From NCBI GenBank assembly GCA_964530525.1, contig CAZHBH010000056.1, forward strand, positions 1 through 13,792: a stretch of 13,792 nucleotides of DNA. Reading direction: 5' to 3'. The stretch is from CAYNQN01 sp964530525 (GTDB lineage: Bacteria > Actinomycetota > Acidimicrobiia > Acidimicrobiales > Acidimicrobilacustridaceae). The number at the start of each line of letters is the position of its first letter. Position 1 is the stretch's first letter. Shown piece by piece: positions 6,215-13,462 of this stretch. Below the pieces are notes generated by a model. It worked only from the letters and a program-made list of their open reading frames with translations. It had not been told where the DNA came from and ran no database searches. The position numbers and the translations under genes are program-made.

Positions 6215-8296
6215 ATGACGGGCCAGCGACGTGCGTCCGCGAGACCCCTGACCCTGGTGGCCTTGCTCGCCTTGTGCGCTTCGGCGTGCGTCTCCGGCGG
6301 CGGCTCGGCCCAGTCAGAGCCCACGGTCCCCCAGGAGCCGTCGTGGTTGTTCACGATGCGGGCCGAGGAGGCGGAGGCCTCTTTCGAAGGCGGGTCCCCC
6401 TCCGGCACCATCGAACTGCGGGGCCTCGACCCCACGGTGGTCGCCTTCACCGACCGACCACACAGGCAGGCCGACACCGAGTCGACGGCAACCTTCGAAT
6501 CTCGCTGGGACGAGCGCTTCGCCGGCGACCCGCCCGAGGCGGCCCTGCTAGCCCACAGCCCCAGGGGCACCCTGGTGATCGAGGTGGACGGGTTCGACGT
6601 GACAGGGGAAGGTGCCACGCTCGAGGTCCAGGTGGTGCAGGCCGTGTCCGGCCAAGCCCTCGGGGCCCTCGACGACGTGACCCCCCTCGACCCCGACGAC
6701 CTCAGCGGGACGCTCCAGGGCGTGACGTTGTTCATCGACAGCGCCACGGGTGGTCCTGAGCCCCGCGGCGGGGCAGCAGAGGGCGAGGCCACCTCGACGC
6801 CGCACCTCGACGCCGTGGTGGCCCAACTGCAGGAGACCAACCCCACTTCGGAGGGCATCGCCTGGTTCCGCAGCAGTGGCAACCTGCTCGGCCAACCAGG
6901 GGAGCCGGACGACTCGTGGCTCCTGCAGACCCCCGAGTGCTGGGGGCAGAGCACCTGCTCCACCGACAGCTTCAAGCGCATGGAGCGAGCGCTGGAGCTG
7001 GTCGCCTCCTCGGCCAGGAGCATCCTCGACATCACGACCCTCTACCCCTACCCGGACGGCGACTTCCGGCAGGCGTTGGTGGACGGGCTCGGCCGAACCT
7101 TCGCCGAAGGCCACAGACCGCTCGTGCGGGTGATAGGAGGCGTGTCGCCCGGAGGATCCATAGGCGGCTCCTCGCCGGACGGATGGCGCGACGCCCTCGT
7201 GAGCGACGTGGCAGCGGCCTCGGGTGTCGACGCTTCTGAGATTCCCGTCGCGGTGGCGTCGGTCGCCACGTCGTGGGGCTGGTCGTGGAACCACGCAAAG
7301 GTCGTGGCCGCCGACGGGAAGGTGGCCGTGATCGGCGGCCACAACCTCTGGACCGCCGACTACCTGCAGACGACCAACCCCATCAACGACGTCTCCGTCC
7401 TCCACCGGGGTCCGTTGGTGGCGCAGGCCCACGGCTTCGTCGACACCGAGTGGGGCTTCATCTGCGCCAACACCCGCTCGCCGATGAACGTCGACTACCA
7501 GGCCACAGGGGCCGTCGGCGCGTGTCCGTCGACCGCTCCGGAGCTGGAGGTCGGAGGCACGCCCGGTGCGGTGGAAGCGCTGTCGATCGGCCGCCTGGGC
7601 ATGGGCATCCAGATCCCGCAGGTGGAGCAAGGTCCGCTCCCGAACGACCTCGTGTCGAGGGCCGACGCGAGCGCCGCGGCTTGCTCGTGGCTGACCAACG
7701 ACTACACCAACCGCGATGCCCCCTACGAGCGCGCCAACCCCGGCGAACCGGCGCTTAGGGCGCTCATCGCCTCGGCCAACACGTCCGTCACCATCACGCA
7801 GCAGGACCTCATCGGTCTGTGCTCGGCCAAGATCGTCCCCAAGTGGGACGTCCGTGTGTTCGACGCCCTGGCGGAGAGGATCGCCGCCGGGGTCGAGGTG
7901 CGCATCGTGATCTCGTCGCCGGGCACGAAGGACTACTCCAACGGAGGAAGCCTCGCCGACGTCAGCTCCTACCTCCTGTCCCGAGTGCAGAAGGCGGTGG
8001 GGGATCCCGAGCAGGCCAGAGATCGGTTCTGTGCGCAGGTGGGCATCGCTCCTCTGCGCTTCAACGGCACCGACGACACCTGGCCGGGCGGGCAGGGGAT
8101 CGGCAACCACACCAAGGTGGTGGCCGTGGACCGCGCTGCTTTCTACGTGGGGTCGCAGAACCTCTATCCCGCCTGGCTCCAGGAGTACGGCGTGATCGTG
8201 GAGGACCACACGGCGGCCGGCACCTTCTACTCGAAGCTGCTCGACCCGATGTGGGAGCACTCGGAACGAGCGAAGGACACCTCTCAGTGCCCCTGA
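6215..8296 (+). CDS. Phospholipase D-superfamily lipoprotein with extra N-terminal domain
   Basis: 693 residues. Residues 1-25 form a lipoprotein signal ending LCASAC, with C25 the lipidated residue. Residues ~43-178 are a separate beta-rich domain: SWLFTMRAEEAEASFEG, then VVAFTDRPHRQADT, FESRWDERFAGDPPEAALL, and GTLVIEVDGFDVTGEGATLEV. I recall similar sequences as stand-alone secreted proteins of unknown function. The rest is a two-lobed PLD fold: HKD motif 1 is H360-A-K362 with D367 and GGHN (374-377); motif 2 is H632-T-K634 with D639 and GSQN (646-649). Both motifs are intact, so a phosphodiesterase or phosphatidyl-transfer activity outside the membrane is expected. ATG 6215 is the first start after an in-frame stop at 6206; no clear ribosome binding site is seen. 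Substrate unknown. Confidence 0.88.
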   Translation: MTGQRRASARPLTLVALLALCASACVSGGGSAQSEPTVPQEPSWLFTMRAEEAEASFEGGSPSGTIELRGLDPTVVAFTDRPHRQADTESTATFESRWDERFAGDPPEAALLAHSPRGTLVIEVDGFDVTGEGATLEVQVVQAVSGQALGALDDVTPLDPDDLSGTLQGVTLFIDSATGGPEPRGGAAEGEATSTPHLDAVVAQLQETNPTSEGIAWFRSSGNLLGQPGEPDDSWLLQTPECWGQSTCSTDSFKRMERALELVASSARSILDITTLYPYPDGDFRQALVDGLGRTFAEGHRPLVRVIGGVSPGGSIGGSSPDGWRDALVSDVAAASGVDASEIPVAVASVATSWGWSWNHAKVVAADGKVAVIGGHNLWTADYLQTTNPINDVSVLHRGPLVAQAHGFVDTEWGFICANTRSPMNVDYQATGAVGACPSTAPELEVGGTPGAVEALSIGRLGMGIQIPQVEQGPLPNDLVSRADASAAACSWLTNDYTNRDAPYERANPGEPALRALIASANTSVTITQQDLIGLCSAKIVPKWDVRVFDALAERIAAGVEVRIVISSPGTKDYSNGGSLADVSSYLLSRVQKAVGDPEQARDRFCAQVGIAPLRFNGTDDTWPGGQGIGNHTKVVAVDRAAFYVGSQNLYPAWLQEYGVIVEDHTAAGTFYSKLLDPMWEHSERAKDTSQCP

Positions 8297-8353
8297 GCGC
8301 TCAGGTGGCCTGCAGAGGGCTGCGACCCTGCGGTCGTCGGGCCATCGCCGCAG
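8292..8353. terminator. Hairpin cluster between convergent PLD and TetR genes
   Basis: A perfect 14-bp palindrome, CCTGAGCGCTCAGG (8292-8305), overlaps the PLD stop codon. A second stem pairs CTGCGG (8328-8333) with CCGCAG (8348-8353). The genes converge here and are 75 bp apart, so a bidirectional termination zone is likely. There is no T tract, as is common in actinobacteria. Confidence 0.4.
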
Positions 8354-8371
8354 CTCGACCGAGGGCTGAGC

Positions 8372-9016
8372 TCATCGGGAGAAGATGGCCGAGAGGGCTG
8401 TGGTCATAACCTGAGCAACCGCCTTGGACGAGAGCTTTCGCTCGGCCCTGAGGTAGTAGAGGGTCTCCAGCTGGCAGATCACGTCGGCGGCGGCCAGGAC
8501 GGATGACCGCTTGGCAGCGGGCAGTGCGTCCAGCTCGGGCTGGAAGTGCTTCTCCACCTGAGAACGGAGGAGGTCTCGGCCCGAGTCGAAGCGGACCCGG
8601 ACCATCTCGTTGTGCTGCGAGGCGATCCGTGCCATCGGCATCGACGGCCCGAGGACCTCGTAGAGCTTGAGCCTGGTGGTGACGCACCTTGCGATTCGAT
8701 CCTCGAGTGGCCCCTCGCCGATCTGGGGTATGAGGATCACCGGAGCAGCTCGCTCGAAGTTGTGGTCCATCGCAGCTCGATAGAGCTCCGGGATGTCGGC
8801 GTAGTAGCGGTACAGCGAGCGCAGCGAGACCCCTGCCCTCTCCGCGATCTGCTCCGGCCTCGGCTGCGGGTCGCCCTCGAAGAACAGATCGATCGCAGCT
8901 TCCAGCACAGCGAGCCTGTTGCGGTCGCGCCGGGCATGACGGCCGTCTCGCTCCTGGTCTCGGAGCGCGCCCTCGCTCTCCTCCGGGATCCTCAACGCGG
9001 ACCTGTCGCCGTCCAT
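8372..9016 (-). CDS. TetR/AcrR-family transcriptional regulator
   Basis: 214 residues from ATG 9016. An unusually long, charged N-terminal arm (SEGALRDQERDGRHARRDR) precedes the DNA-binding domain RLAVLEAAIDLFFEG, EQIAERAGVSLRSLYRYY and ADIPELYRAAMDHNFE. The C-terminal domain (LEDRIARCVTTRLKLYEVLG through QVMTTALSAIFSR) is an ordinary all-helical TetR ligand domain. The start is uncertain. A TTG at 9052 would add 12 residues and has GGAGGAGG upstream, but about 13 nt away; the ATG at 9016 has no clear site. It is divergent from the solute-binding protein, with a palindrome between them, so it probably represses that gene and itself. Confidence 0.9.
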   Translation of the reverse strand: MDGDRSALRIPEESEGALRDQERDGRHARRDRNRLAVLEAAIDLFFEGDPQPRPEQIAERAGVSLRSLYRYYADIPELYRAAMDHNFERAAPVILIPQIGEGPLEDRIARCVTTRLKLYEVLGPSMPMARIASQHNEMVRVRFDSGRDLLRSQVEKHFQPELDALPAAKRSSVLAAADVICQLETLYYLRAERKLSSKAVAQVMTTALSAIFSR

Positions 9017-9088
9017 CGAGGCCGAAGGTACTCGGCCCCCGGGTCCATCCAACGGTTCGTCTCGTCCTCCTCCGTCGAGCCGAAAGTA

Positions 9089-9107
9089 TTGACACCCTAT
9101 ATGTCAA
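9089..9107. promoter_or_regulatory. Palindromic operator TTGACA-N7-TGTCAA overlapping a -35 box
   Basis: Perfect 6-bp arms (9089-9094 and 9102-9107) in the divergent TetR / solute-binding protein interval. The left arm is a consensus -35 hexamer. With an 18-bp spacer it leads to TACCCT (9113-9118), which has the key -10 bases TAnnnT. A start 7 nt later is exactly the A of the ATG at 9125, so the transcript would be leaderless. A TetR dimer bound here would cover the -35 element and repress. The outer pair does not extend the arms. Confidence 0.6.
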
Positions 9108-9124
9108 AATCTTACCCTATCGGC

Positions 9125-10417
9125 ATGAGAAGGACGAGGACGTTCAGGGTTCCATCTGCTTCCGCCGCCGCCCTTGCCGTGGGGTTGGCAGCTTCGTTGC
9201 TGGTGGCGGTGACCGCGTGCGGCAGCAGCTCCGAGGGATCCGCCGGTTCGGGCGGCACGAGCGGCGAGGGAGGCGACGCCATCACGATCTACTCCAGCGT
9301 CCCCCTTCAGGGAGCGGGCGCGCCGATAGGGGAGGCGATCGTCAACGGCATCCAGCTGGCCTTCGAGCAGGCCGGGTACCAGGCCGGAGGTGTCACGATC
9401 TCCTACGTCCCGCTCGACGACTCCACGGCGGAGGCGGGTAGCTGGACGGCCGAGGCGGAGAGGGCCAACGCCCAACGGGCCGTCGACGACGATTCGGCGG
9501 TGGCCTACCTCGGCACCTTCAACTCAGGTGCGGCCGCTGTCTCGATCCCGATCCTCAACCAGGCCGGCATGGCCATGATCAGCCCCGGCAACACCGCAGT
9601 GGGCCTCACGTCATCCGACCCGGGTGCTGACGTGAAGGCCGGCGAACCCGGGATCTACTACCCCACGGGTGTGCGCAACTACGCCCGCATCGTCCCGAGG
9701 GACACAGTGCAGGGAGCCGCGCTCGCAAAGCTCATGGCTACCGACGGTTGCACCCGCGTGGCGGTGGCTCACGACCAGGAGCTCTACGGCACCGGCCTCG
9801 CGACCAACATCCAGATCTCCTCGGAGGGCCTTGGCTACCAGCTGATGCCGAGCATCGGGATCGACCCGGATGCGAGCGACTTCAGTGCCATCACAGCGGG
9901 GTTCGCCGCGGCGGGGGTGGACTGCTTCGTCTTCGCCGGCATCACCGCCAACGGCGCCGTCCAGCTGTTCACCGACGTCGCGGAGGCCCTTCCGGGCGCC
10001 AAGCTCTACGGGCCCGACGGCGTCGCCGAGTCGACCTTCTCGAACCCGTCGGATGGGGGGGTGTCCGCCGAGGTCGCAGCCCGCACGAAGGTGACCATCC
10101 CTACCCTCTCGGCGAGCAACTACCCCGAGGCGGGAAGGCAGTTCTTCGCCGACTACGCGGCTCGCTACGGCGACGCCGACCCCAACTCCTTCGCCATCTA
10201 CGGCTACGAGGTCGGCAGCCTGATCCTCGACGTGCTCGAGCGAGCCACCGACCCCACCGATCGGGAAGCCGTACGCCAGGCCCTGTTCGAGACCACCAAC
10301 CGCAGCTCTGTGCTCGGCAGCTACAGCATCGACGCCGACGGCGACACCACCCTCACGGCCTACGGCGTGTACCGCATCGAGGACGGGAGGTTCGCCTTCG
10401 ACAGCGCAGTGCAGTAG
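9125..10417 (+). CDS. ABC transporter substrate-binding lipoprotein (branched-chain amino acid/amide type)
   Basis: 430 residues. The lipoprotein signal (MRRTRTFRVPSASAAALAV and on) ends in V29-T-A-C32, followed by a Ser/Gly linker. The mature part is a periplasmic-binding-protein type 1 (LivJ-like) fold. It shows ITIYSSVPLQGAGAPIGEAI, VNGIQLAFEQAGYQAGGVTI, AVAYLGTFNSGAAAVSIPIL, MISPGNTAVGLT, ARIVPRDTVQGAALAKLMA and the C-lobe GYEVGSLILDVLERA. It captures a small amino-acid-like or amide ligand outside the cell. No permease or ATPase gene is adjacent, so it is an orphan here or signals instead. I chose ATG 9125 (leaderless, Arg-rich signal start); an in-frame ATG at 9101 sits inside the operator and has no ribosome binding site. 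Confidence 0.92.
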   Translation: MRRTRTFRVPSASAAALAVGLAASLLVAVTACGSSSEGSAGSGGTSGEGGDAITIYSSVPLQGAGAPIGEAIVNGIQLAFEQAGYQAGGVTISYVPLDDSTAEAGSWTAEAERANAQRAVDDDSAVAYLGTFNSGAAAVSIPILNQAGMAMISPGNTAVGLTSSDPGADVKAGEPGIYYPTGVRNYARIVPRDTVQGAALAKLMATDGCTRVAVAHDQELYGTGLATNIQISSEGLGYQLMPSIGIDPDASDFSAITAGFAAAGVDCFVFAGITANGAVQLFTDVAEALPGAKLYGPDGVAESTFSNPSDGGVSAEVAARTKVTIPTLSASNYPEAGRQFFADYAARYGDADPNSFAIYGYEVGSLILDVLERATDPTDREAVRQALFETTNRSSVLGSYSIDADGDTTLTAYGVYRIEDGRFAFDSAVQ

Positions 10418-10419
10418 CT

Positions 10420-10447
10420 CACTGCCGCCGCTCCGCGGCGGCGAGTG
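10420..10447 (+). terminator. Strong GC hairpin after the solute-binding protein gene
   Basis: CACT-GCCGCCGC-TCC-GCGGCGGC-GAGTG, a 12-bp stem with one bulged base and a 3-nt loop, starting 3 nt after the TAG stop. No T tract follows. It could be a U-less terminator or an mRNA-stabilising hairpin that lowers read-through into the hydrolase gene 46 nt later. GAGCTGAGGCGAG-like short repeats follow at 10452-10480. Confidence 0.55.
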
Positions 10448-10492
10448 GCAACGAGCTGAGGCGAGCTGAGCTGAGGCGAGTAGACATGGCCG

Positions 10493-12184
10493 GTGGACGT
10501 CTTCGACGAGATCGCCCACGTCGGTCGGCGGTTGCGCAAGCTCGTGAACCCGGGCGTCACCATCACCGCGCCCCCGAGGTCGGGAGTCGTGTTCGAGCGT
10601 GACGTCGAGGTGGCGATGCGCGACGGGACGGTGCTGCGCGCGAACGTCTTCCGACCCGACGACGACGACCGCCGTCCGGTGCTCCTCTCCCTGCACCCCT
10701 ACGGCAAGGACGGCCTGCCCAAGCCACGGCGCCGCGGGCGACCCGGTTGGCGGGTTCCCGTGCAGTTCAGGCTGCTGCCGCAGAGCCGCCCCTTGTCGAT
10801 CTCGGCCTGGACGACTTGGGAGGCCCCCGACCCGGCGGCGTGGGTGGCACGTGGCTACGTGGTGGTCAACGCCGATCTACGGGGCTGGGGCCGCTCCGAC
10901 GGAGTAGGCGAGCTGCTGTCGGCACAGGAGGGCGACGACGGCCACGACCTCGTGGAGTGGGCGGCGGAACAACCGTGGAGCTCGGGCAAGGTGGGGTTCT
11001 GCGGGGTGTCGTACCTGGCCCTCACCCAATGGGCCACCGCGGCCACCAGGCCACCTCACCTGGCTGCCATCTGCCCCTGGGAGGGCTTCACCGACGCGTA
11101 CGGCGACTTCGCTCGTCCTGGCGGGGTGCGTGAGGACGGGTTCGTCCTCATGTGGACCAGCATGTTGAGGGCACAGCGCCGGAGCCCGGTGACCCTCAGG
11201 CGCGAGCAGAAGCGCCGTGAGCTGCTCGACGACTGGTGGCGGGCGCGCAACCGGGCCATCGAGCAGATAGAGGTACCGGCGCTGGTGTGCGGCAGCTTCT
11301 CGGACCACAACCTCCACAGCCGAGGTTCGTTCGAGGGCTTCCGACGCATCGGCTCCACGTCTAAGTGGCTCTTCACCCACAGAGGCCCGAAGTGGGCCAC
11401 CTTCTACTCGGCCGAAGGGCAGGCCTTCCAGCAGCGCTTCTTCGACCACTTCCTCAAGGGCGAGGACAACGGGATGGACGACGTCGCCCCGGTGAGGCTC
11501 GAGGTGCGGGAGGACGCCTCGACGGTCTCGTCGGTTCGGGGAGAGGCCGCCTGGCCTCCACCGAGTGCACGCTGGAGCGCGCTGGCGCTCGATTGCGGGA
11601 GCGGTGCCCTGGTGGATGCGGCTGGCGACCCCTCAGCCGGCCTGCCTGCCTCGTCCGTGGAGCTGCACACCCGTCGTGGGAGCGCGACGTTCACCTGGAG
11701 GGTGCCGCGTGAGATGGAGGTGGTGGGGCCGATGGTGGCTCGGCTGTTCGTGGAGTCGGTCGACGTGGAGGACATCTCGCTGTTCGTCGGCGTGCGCAAG
11801 GTGCGCGCCGGGAGGGTCGTGGGGTTCGAGGGCTCGTACGGCTTCGACCGGGCGCTCGTCGCACACGGGATGCGCAAGGCCTCTCAGCGGGTGCTCGACC
11901 ACAGGTCGCCTACCGACGGCGTCCCACTGCACCTCGACGATCGCCGCCTGCTGCTGCAGCCCGGTGAGACGGTGGAGGTGGCTGTGGAGCTCTGCCCGTC
12001 TGCCACGTTGTTCCGGGAGGGCGATGAGCTCCGGCTGGAGGTGCGGGGTCGCTGGTTCTTCCCTCGCAACCCCTTGGTCGGACAGTTCCCCGCAGGCTAC
12101 GAGCCGAGCCCGAAGGGCAGGTTCGTGATCCGCTCCGGCGAGGAGCACCCCTCCGAGCTCTCGCTCATGACCGTTCCGGCCTGA
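10493..12184 (+). CDS. CocE/NonD-family serine hydrolase (X-Pro dipeptidyl-peptidase S15-like)
   Basis: 563 residues. The alpha/beta-hydrolase domain begins with FERDVEVAMRDGTVLRANVF (residues 34-53), then RPVLLSLHPYGKDG and GYVVVNADLRGWGRSDG. The nucleophile is S173 in GFCGVSYLAL. D271 in CGSFSDHNLHSRGSFEGFRR and H296 in KWLFTHRGPKWATFY are the likely acid and base. The C-terminal ~225 residues (from about 335) form the jelly-roll domain typical of these enzymes, with VVGPMVARLFVESVDVEDIS. Relatives cleave cocaine-like esters, acylated beta-lactams or X-Pro peptides; the substrate here is unknown. No signal peptide, so cytoplasmic. Start is GTG 10493; GAGGCGAG lies rather far upstream. An out-of-frame ATG at 10486 gives only 38 codons. 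It may share a transcript with the solute-binding protein and act on its imported ligand. Confidence 0.9.
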   Translation: MDVFDEIAHVGRRLRKLVNPGVTITAPPRSGVVFERDVEVAMRDGTVLRANVFRPDDDDRRPVLLSLHPYGKDGLPKPRRRGRPGWRVPVQFRLLPQSRPLSISAWTTWEAPDPAAWVARGYVVVNADLRGWGRSDGVGELLSAQEGDDGHDLVEWAAEQPWSSGKVGFCGVSYLALTQWATAATRPPHLAAICPWEGFTDAYGDFARPGGVREDGFVLMWTSMLRAQRRSPVTLRREQKRRELLDDWWRARNRAIEQIEVPALVCGSFSDHNLHSRGSFEGFRRIGSTSKWLFTHRGPKWATFYSAEGQAFQQRFFDHFLKGEDNGMDDVAPVRLEVREDASTVSSVRGEAAWPPPSARWSALALDCGSGALVDAAGDPSAGLPASSVELHTRRGSATFTWRVPREMEVVGPMVARLFVESVDVEDISLFVGVRKVRAGRVVGFEGSYGFDRALVAHGMRKASQRVLDHRSPTDGVPLHLDDRRLLLQPGETVEVAVELCPSATLFREGDELRLEVRGRWFFPRNPLVGQFPAGYEPSPKGRFVIRSGEEHPSELSLMTVPA

Positions 12185-12205
12185 TCCGATCCCCTAGGGC
12201 TCGGA
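12185..12205. terminator. Possible bidirectional terminator between convergent genes
   Basis: The 22-bp gap between two stop codons is almost entirely an imperfect palindrome: TCCGA (12185-12189), CCCTAGGG (12192-12199) and TCGGA (12201-12205). It could fold in both RNAs. Confidence 0.4.
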
Positions 12206-12206
12206 G

Positions 12207-13373
12207 TCATCGTTCGATGTCGAAAGCTGGCATGACCTCAGCTGCGAAGCGCTCGAGCTGCTCGACCAGCACCCGCTGAGGGGTCGCCACCGGGTAGCCC
12301 ACCATGATCTCCTCCAGACCAGGCCACTTCTCCTGCACCTCCAACAGCCGCTCGGTCACGTACTCGGCGGGGCCCGCTATCCAAGCCCCCATCTCCACGG
12401 CGTCCTCGACCTTCGGCAGGTCGGCGGTGGGAGCGATCGCCGGGTCGTCGAGCTGCGCGAGCTGGTCGTCGTCCAGGCCCGGGAAGAAGCCGAGGGGAGC
12501 GAACATCTTGATGTGCTCTTCGAAGTAGGGCCTGGCCTGCTCGATCGCCTGCTCCTTGCTGTCGGCCACCCATATGGACAGGCCGAGCACGAGGCCCTCT
12601 CCCAGCTCCACCTCCCGGCCGTGGCGCATCTGCGCGTCGCGGAAGGCCTCGAACAGCCCCGGCCTCGCTCCTCCGATGCCGGCGCCGCCGCCGGCGATGC
12701 CCTTGATCCCGTGCTTGGCCATGAAGTCGAGGCCCCGGGGGTTCGCGCTCACGATCGGCTGGTAGATCTCGGCGGGGAGGTGCTTGGGCCGGGGCACCAG
12801 TCCGATCTCGGCCACCTCGTAGCCGCGGTAGGGGACAGGTTCGGGGATGGAGTACCGGGGGCCGCTGTGGGAGAAGGTGGGTTCGTTGAACGCCTTGAGG
12901 ATCAGCTCCACCTGTTCCTCGAAGAGCTCACGGTTGGCGTCCTGGTCGAGGAGCGGCGAGCCGAGCACCTCCACCTCGCGGGTGTGGTAGCCGCGGCCCA
13001 CCCCGAAGATCACCCGGCCGTTCGTGAGGATGTCGGCCGTGGCGAAGTCCTCGGCAAGGCGCAGTGGGTGCCACGCGGGGGCGATGTTGAAGCCGCACCC
13101 GAACTTGAGCTTCTCGGTCAGGTGGGCCAGGTGCACCGCCAGCAGCGGGATGTTGGGGATGCACTCGTAGCCCTCGATCTGGAAGTGGTGCTCGGCCAAC
13201 CAGATCGTCGAGTAGTCGCAGCGATCCATGACCTCGCAGATGGCCTGGGTCTTGTCGAACACGGAGGCGAGGTGCTCGTCCGTCTGCCGCCGGTCGTTCA
13301 CTCGGGCGCCCCCGTAGCCCAGGTCCTCCAGGTCCACGTGTCCCGCATAGAGGGAGCTGAAGCGCCGTATCAC
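12207..13373 (-). CDS. Luciferase-like (LLM class) flavin/F420-dependent oxidoreductase
   Basis: 388 residues from GTG 13373. The TIM-barrel bacterial-luciferase fold is seen in RRFSSLYAGHVDLEDLGYGG (start), STIWLAEHHFQIEGYECIPN, FGCGFNIAPAWHPLRLAEDF, ILTNGRVIFGVGRGYHTREV and the C-terminal AGPAEYVTERLLEVQE. Members use reduced FMN or coenzyme F420 for monooxygenation or hydride transfer in catabolism; the cofactor cannot be told here. Relatives begin at RRFSSLYAGH, which favours GTG 13373 with GGAGGT at 13377-13382, though only 3 nt away. ATG 13409 adds 12 residues (MLGCWPLEDGGL) without a ribosome binding site. It converges with the hydrolase and follows the CBM2 gene across two hairpins. 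Confidence 0.92.
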   Translation of the reverse strand: MIRRFSSLYAGHVDLEDLGYGGARVNDRRQTDEHLASVFDKTQAICEVMDRCDYSTIWLAEHHFQIEGYECIPNIPLLAVHLAHLTEKLKFGCGFNIAPAWHPLRLAEDFATADILTNGRVIFGVGRGYHTREVEVLGSPLLDQDANRELFEEQVELILKAFNEPTFSHSGPRYSIPEPVPYRGYEVAEIGLVPRPKHLPAEIYQPIVSANPRGLDFMAKHGIKGIAGGGAGIGGARPGLFEAFRDAQMRHGREVELGEGLVLGLSIWVADSKEQAIEQARPYFEEHIKMFAPLGFFPGLDDDQLAQLDDPAIAPTADLPKVEDAVEMGAWIAGPAEYVTERLLEVQEKWPGLEEIMVGYPVATPQRVLVEQLERFAAEVMPAFDIER

Positions 13374-13418
13374 CAGACCTCCATCCTCGAGAGGCCAGCA
13401 ACCTAACATTTGCTTGTT

Positions 13419-13456
13419 ACCACCGCAATGGGTGGTTCAGGTGGCTTTCTGCCACC
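13419..13456 (-). terminator. Tandem hairpins downstream of the cellulose-binding protein gene
   Basis: GGTGGC-TTTCT-GCCACC (13440-13456) and ACCACC-N6-GGTGGT (13419-13436), both perfect 6-bp stems, lie 7-44 nt past the stop at 13463. They fit termination of that gene ahead of the LLM gene. The second one could also be an operator of the LLM promoter. Confidence 0.5.
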
Positions 13457-13462
13457 CCGCGA

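Noticed and set aside
6548..8260. A 570-codon open frame antisense to the PLD gene
   Set aside because: It mirrors the PLD gene codons, is rich in His/Arg/Gly/Val without any family motif, and the sense strand carries two intact HKD motifs.
8546..9124. Upstream extension of the solute-binding protein frame
   Set aside because: It runs antisense through the TetR gene, and the lipoprotein signal peptide begins at 9125.
10486..10602. ATG at 10486 opening a 38-codon frame overlapping the hydrolase start
   Set aside because: Product is Arg-rich without motif and overlaps the hydrolase out of frame; it might at most be a leader peptide, with no further support.
9611..10696. Long minus-strand frame across the solute-binding protein gene
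   Set aside because: Low-complexity Gly/Val/Asp/Arg product without motifs; the sense frame matches the LivJ-like fold throughout.
12513..13406. Long plus-strand frame antisense to the LLM oxidoreductase
   Set aside because: A GC-skew shadow; the minus strand encodes a complete luciferase-like protein.
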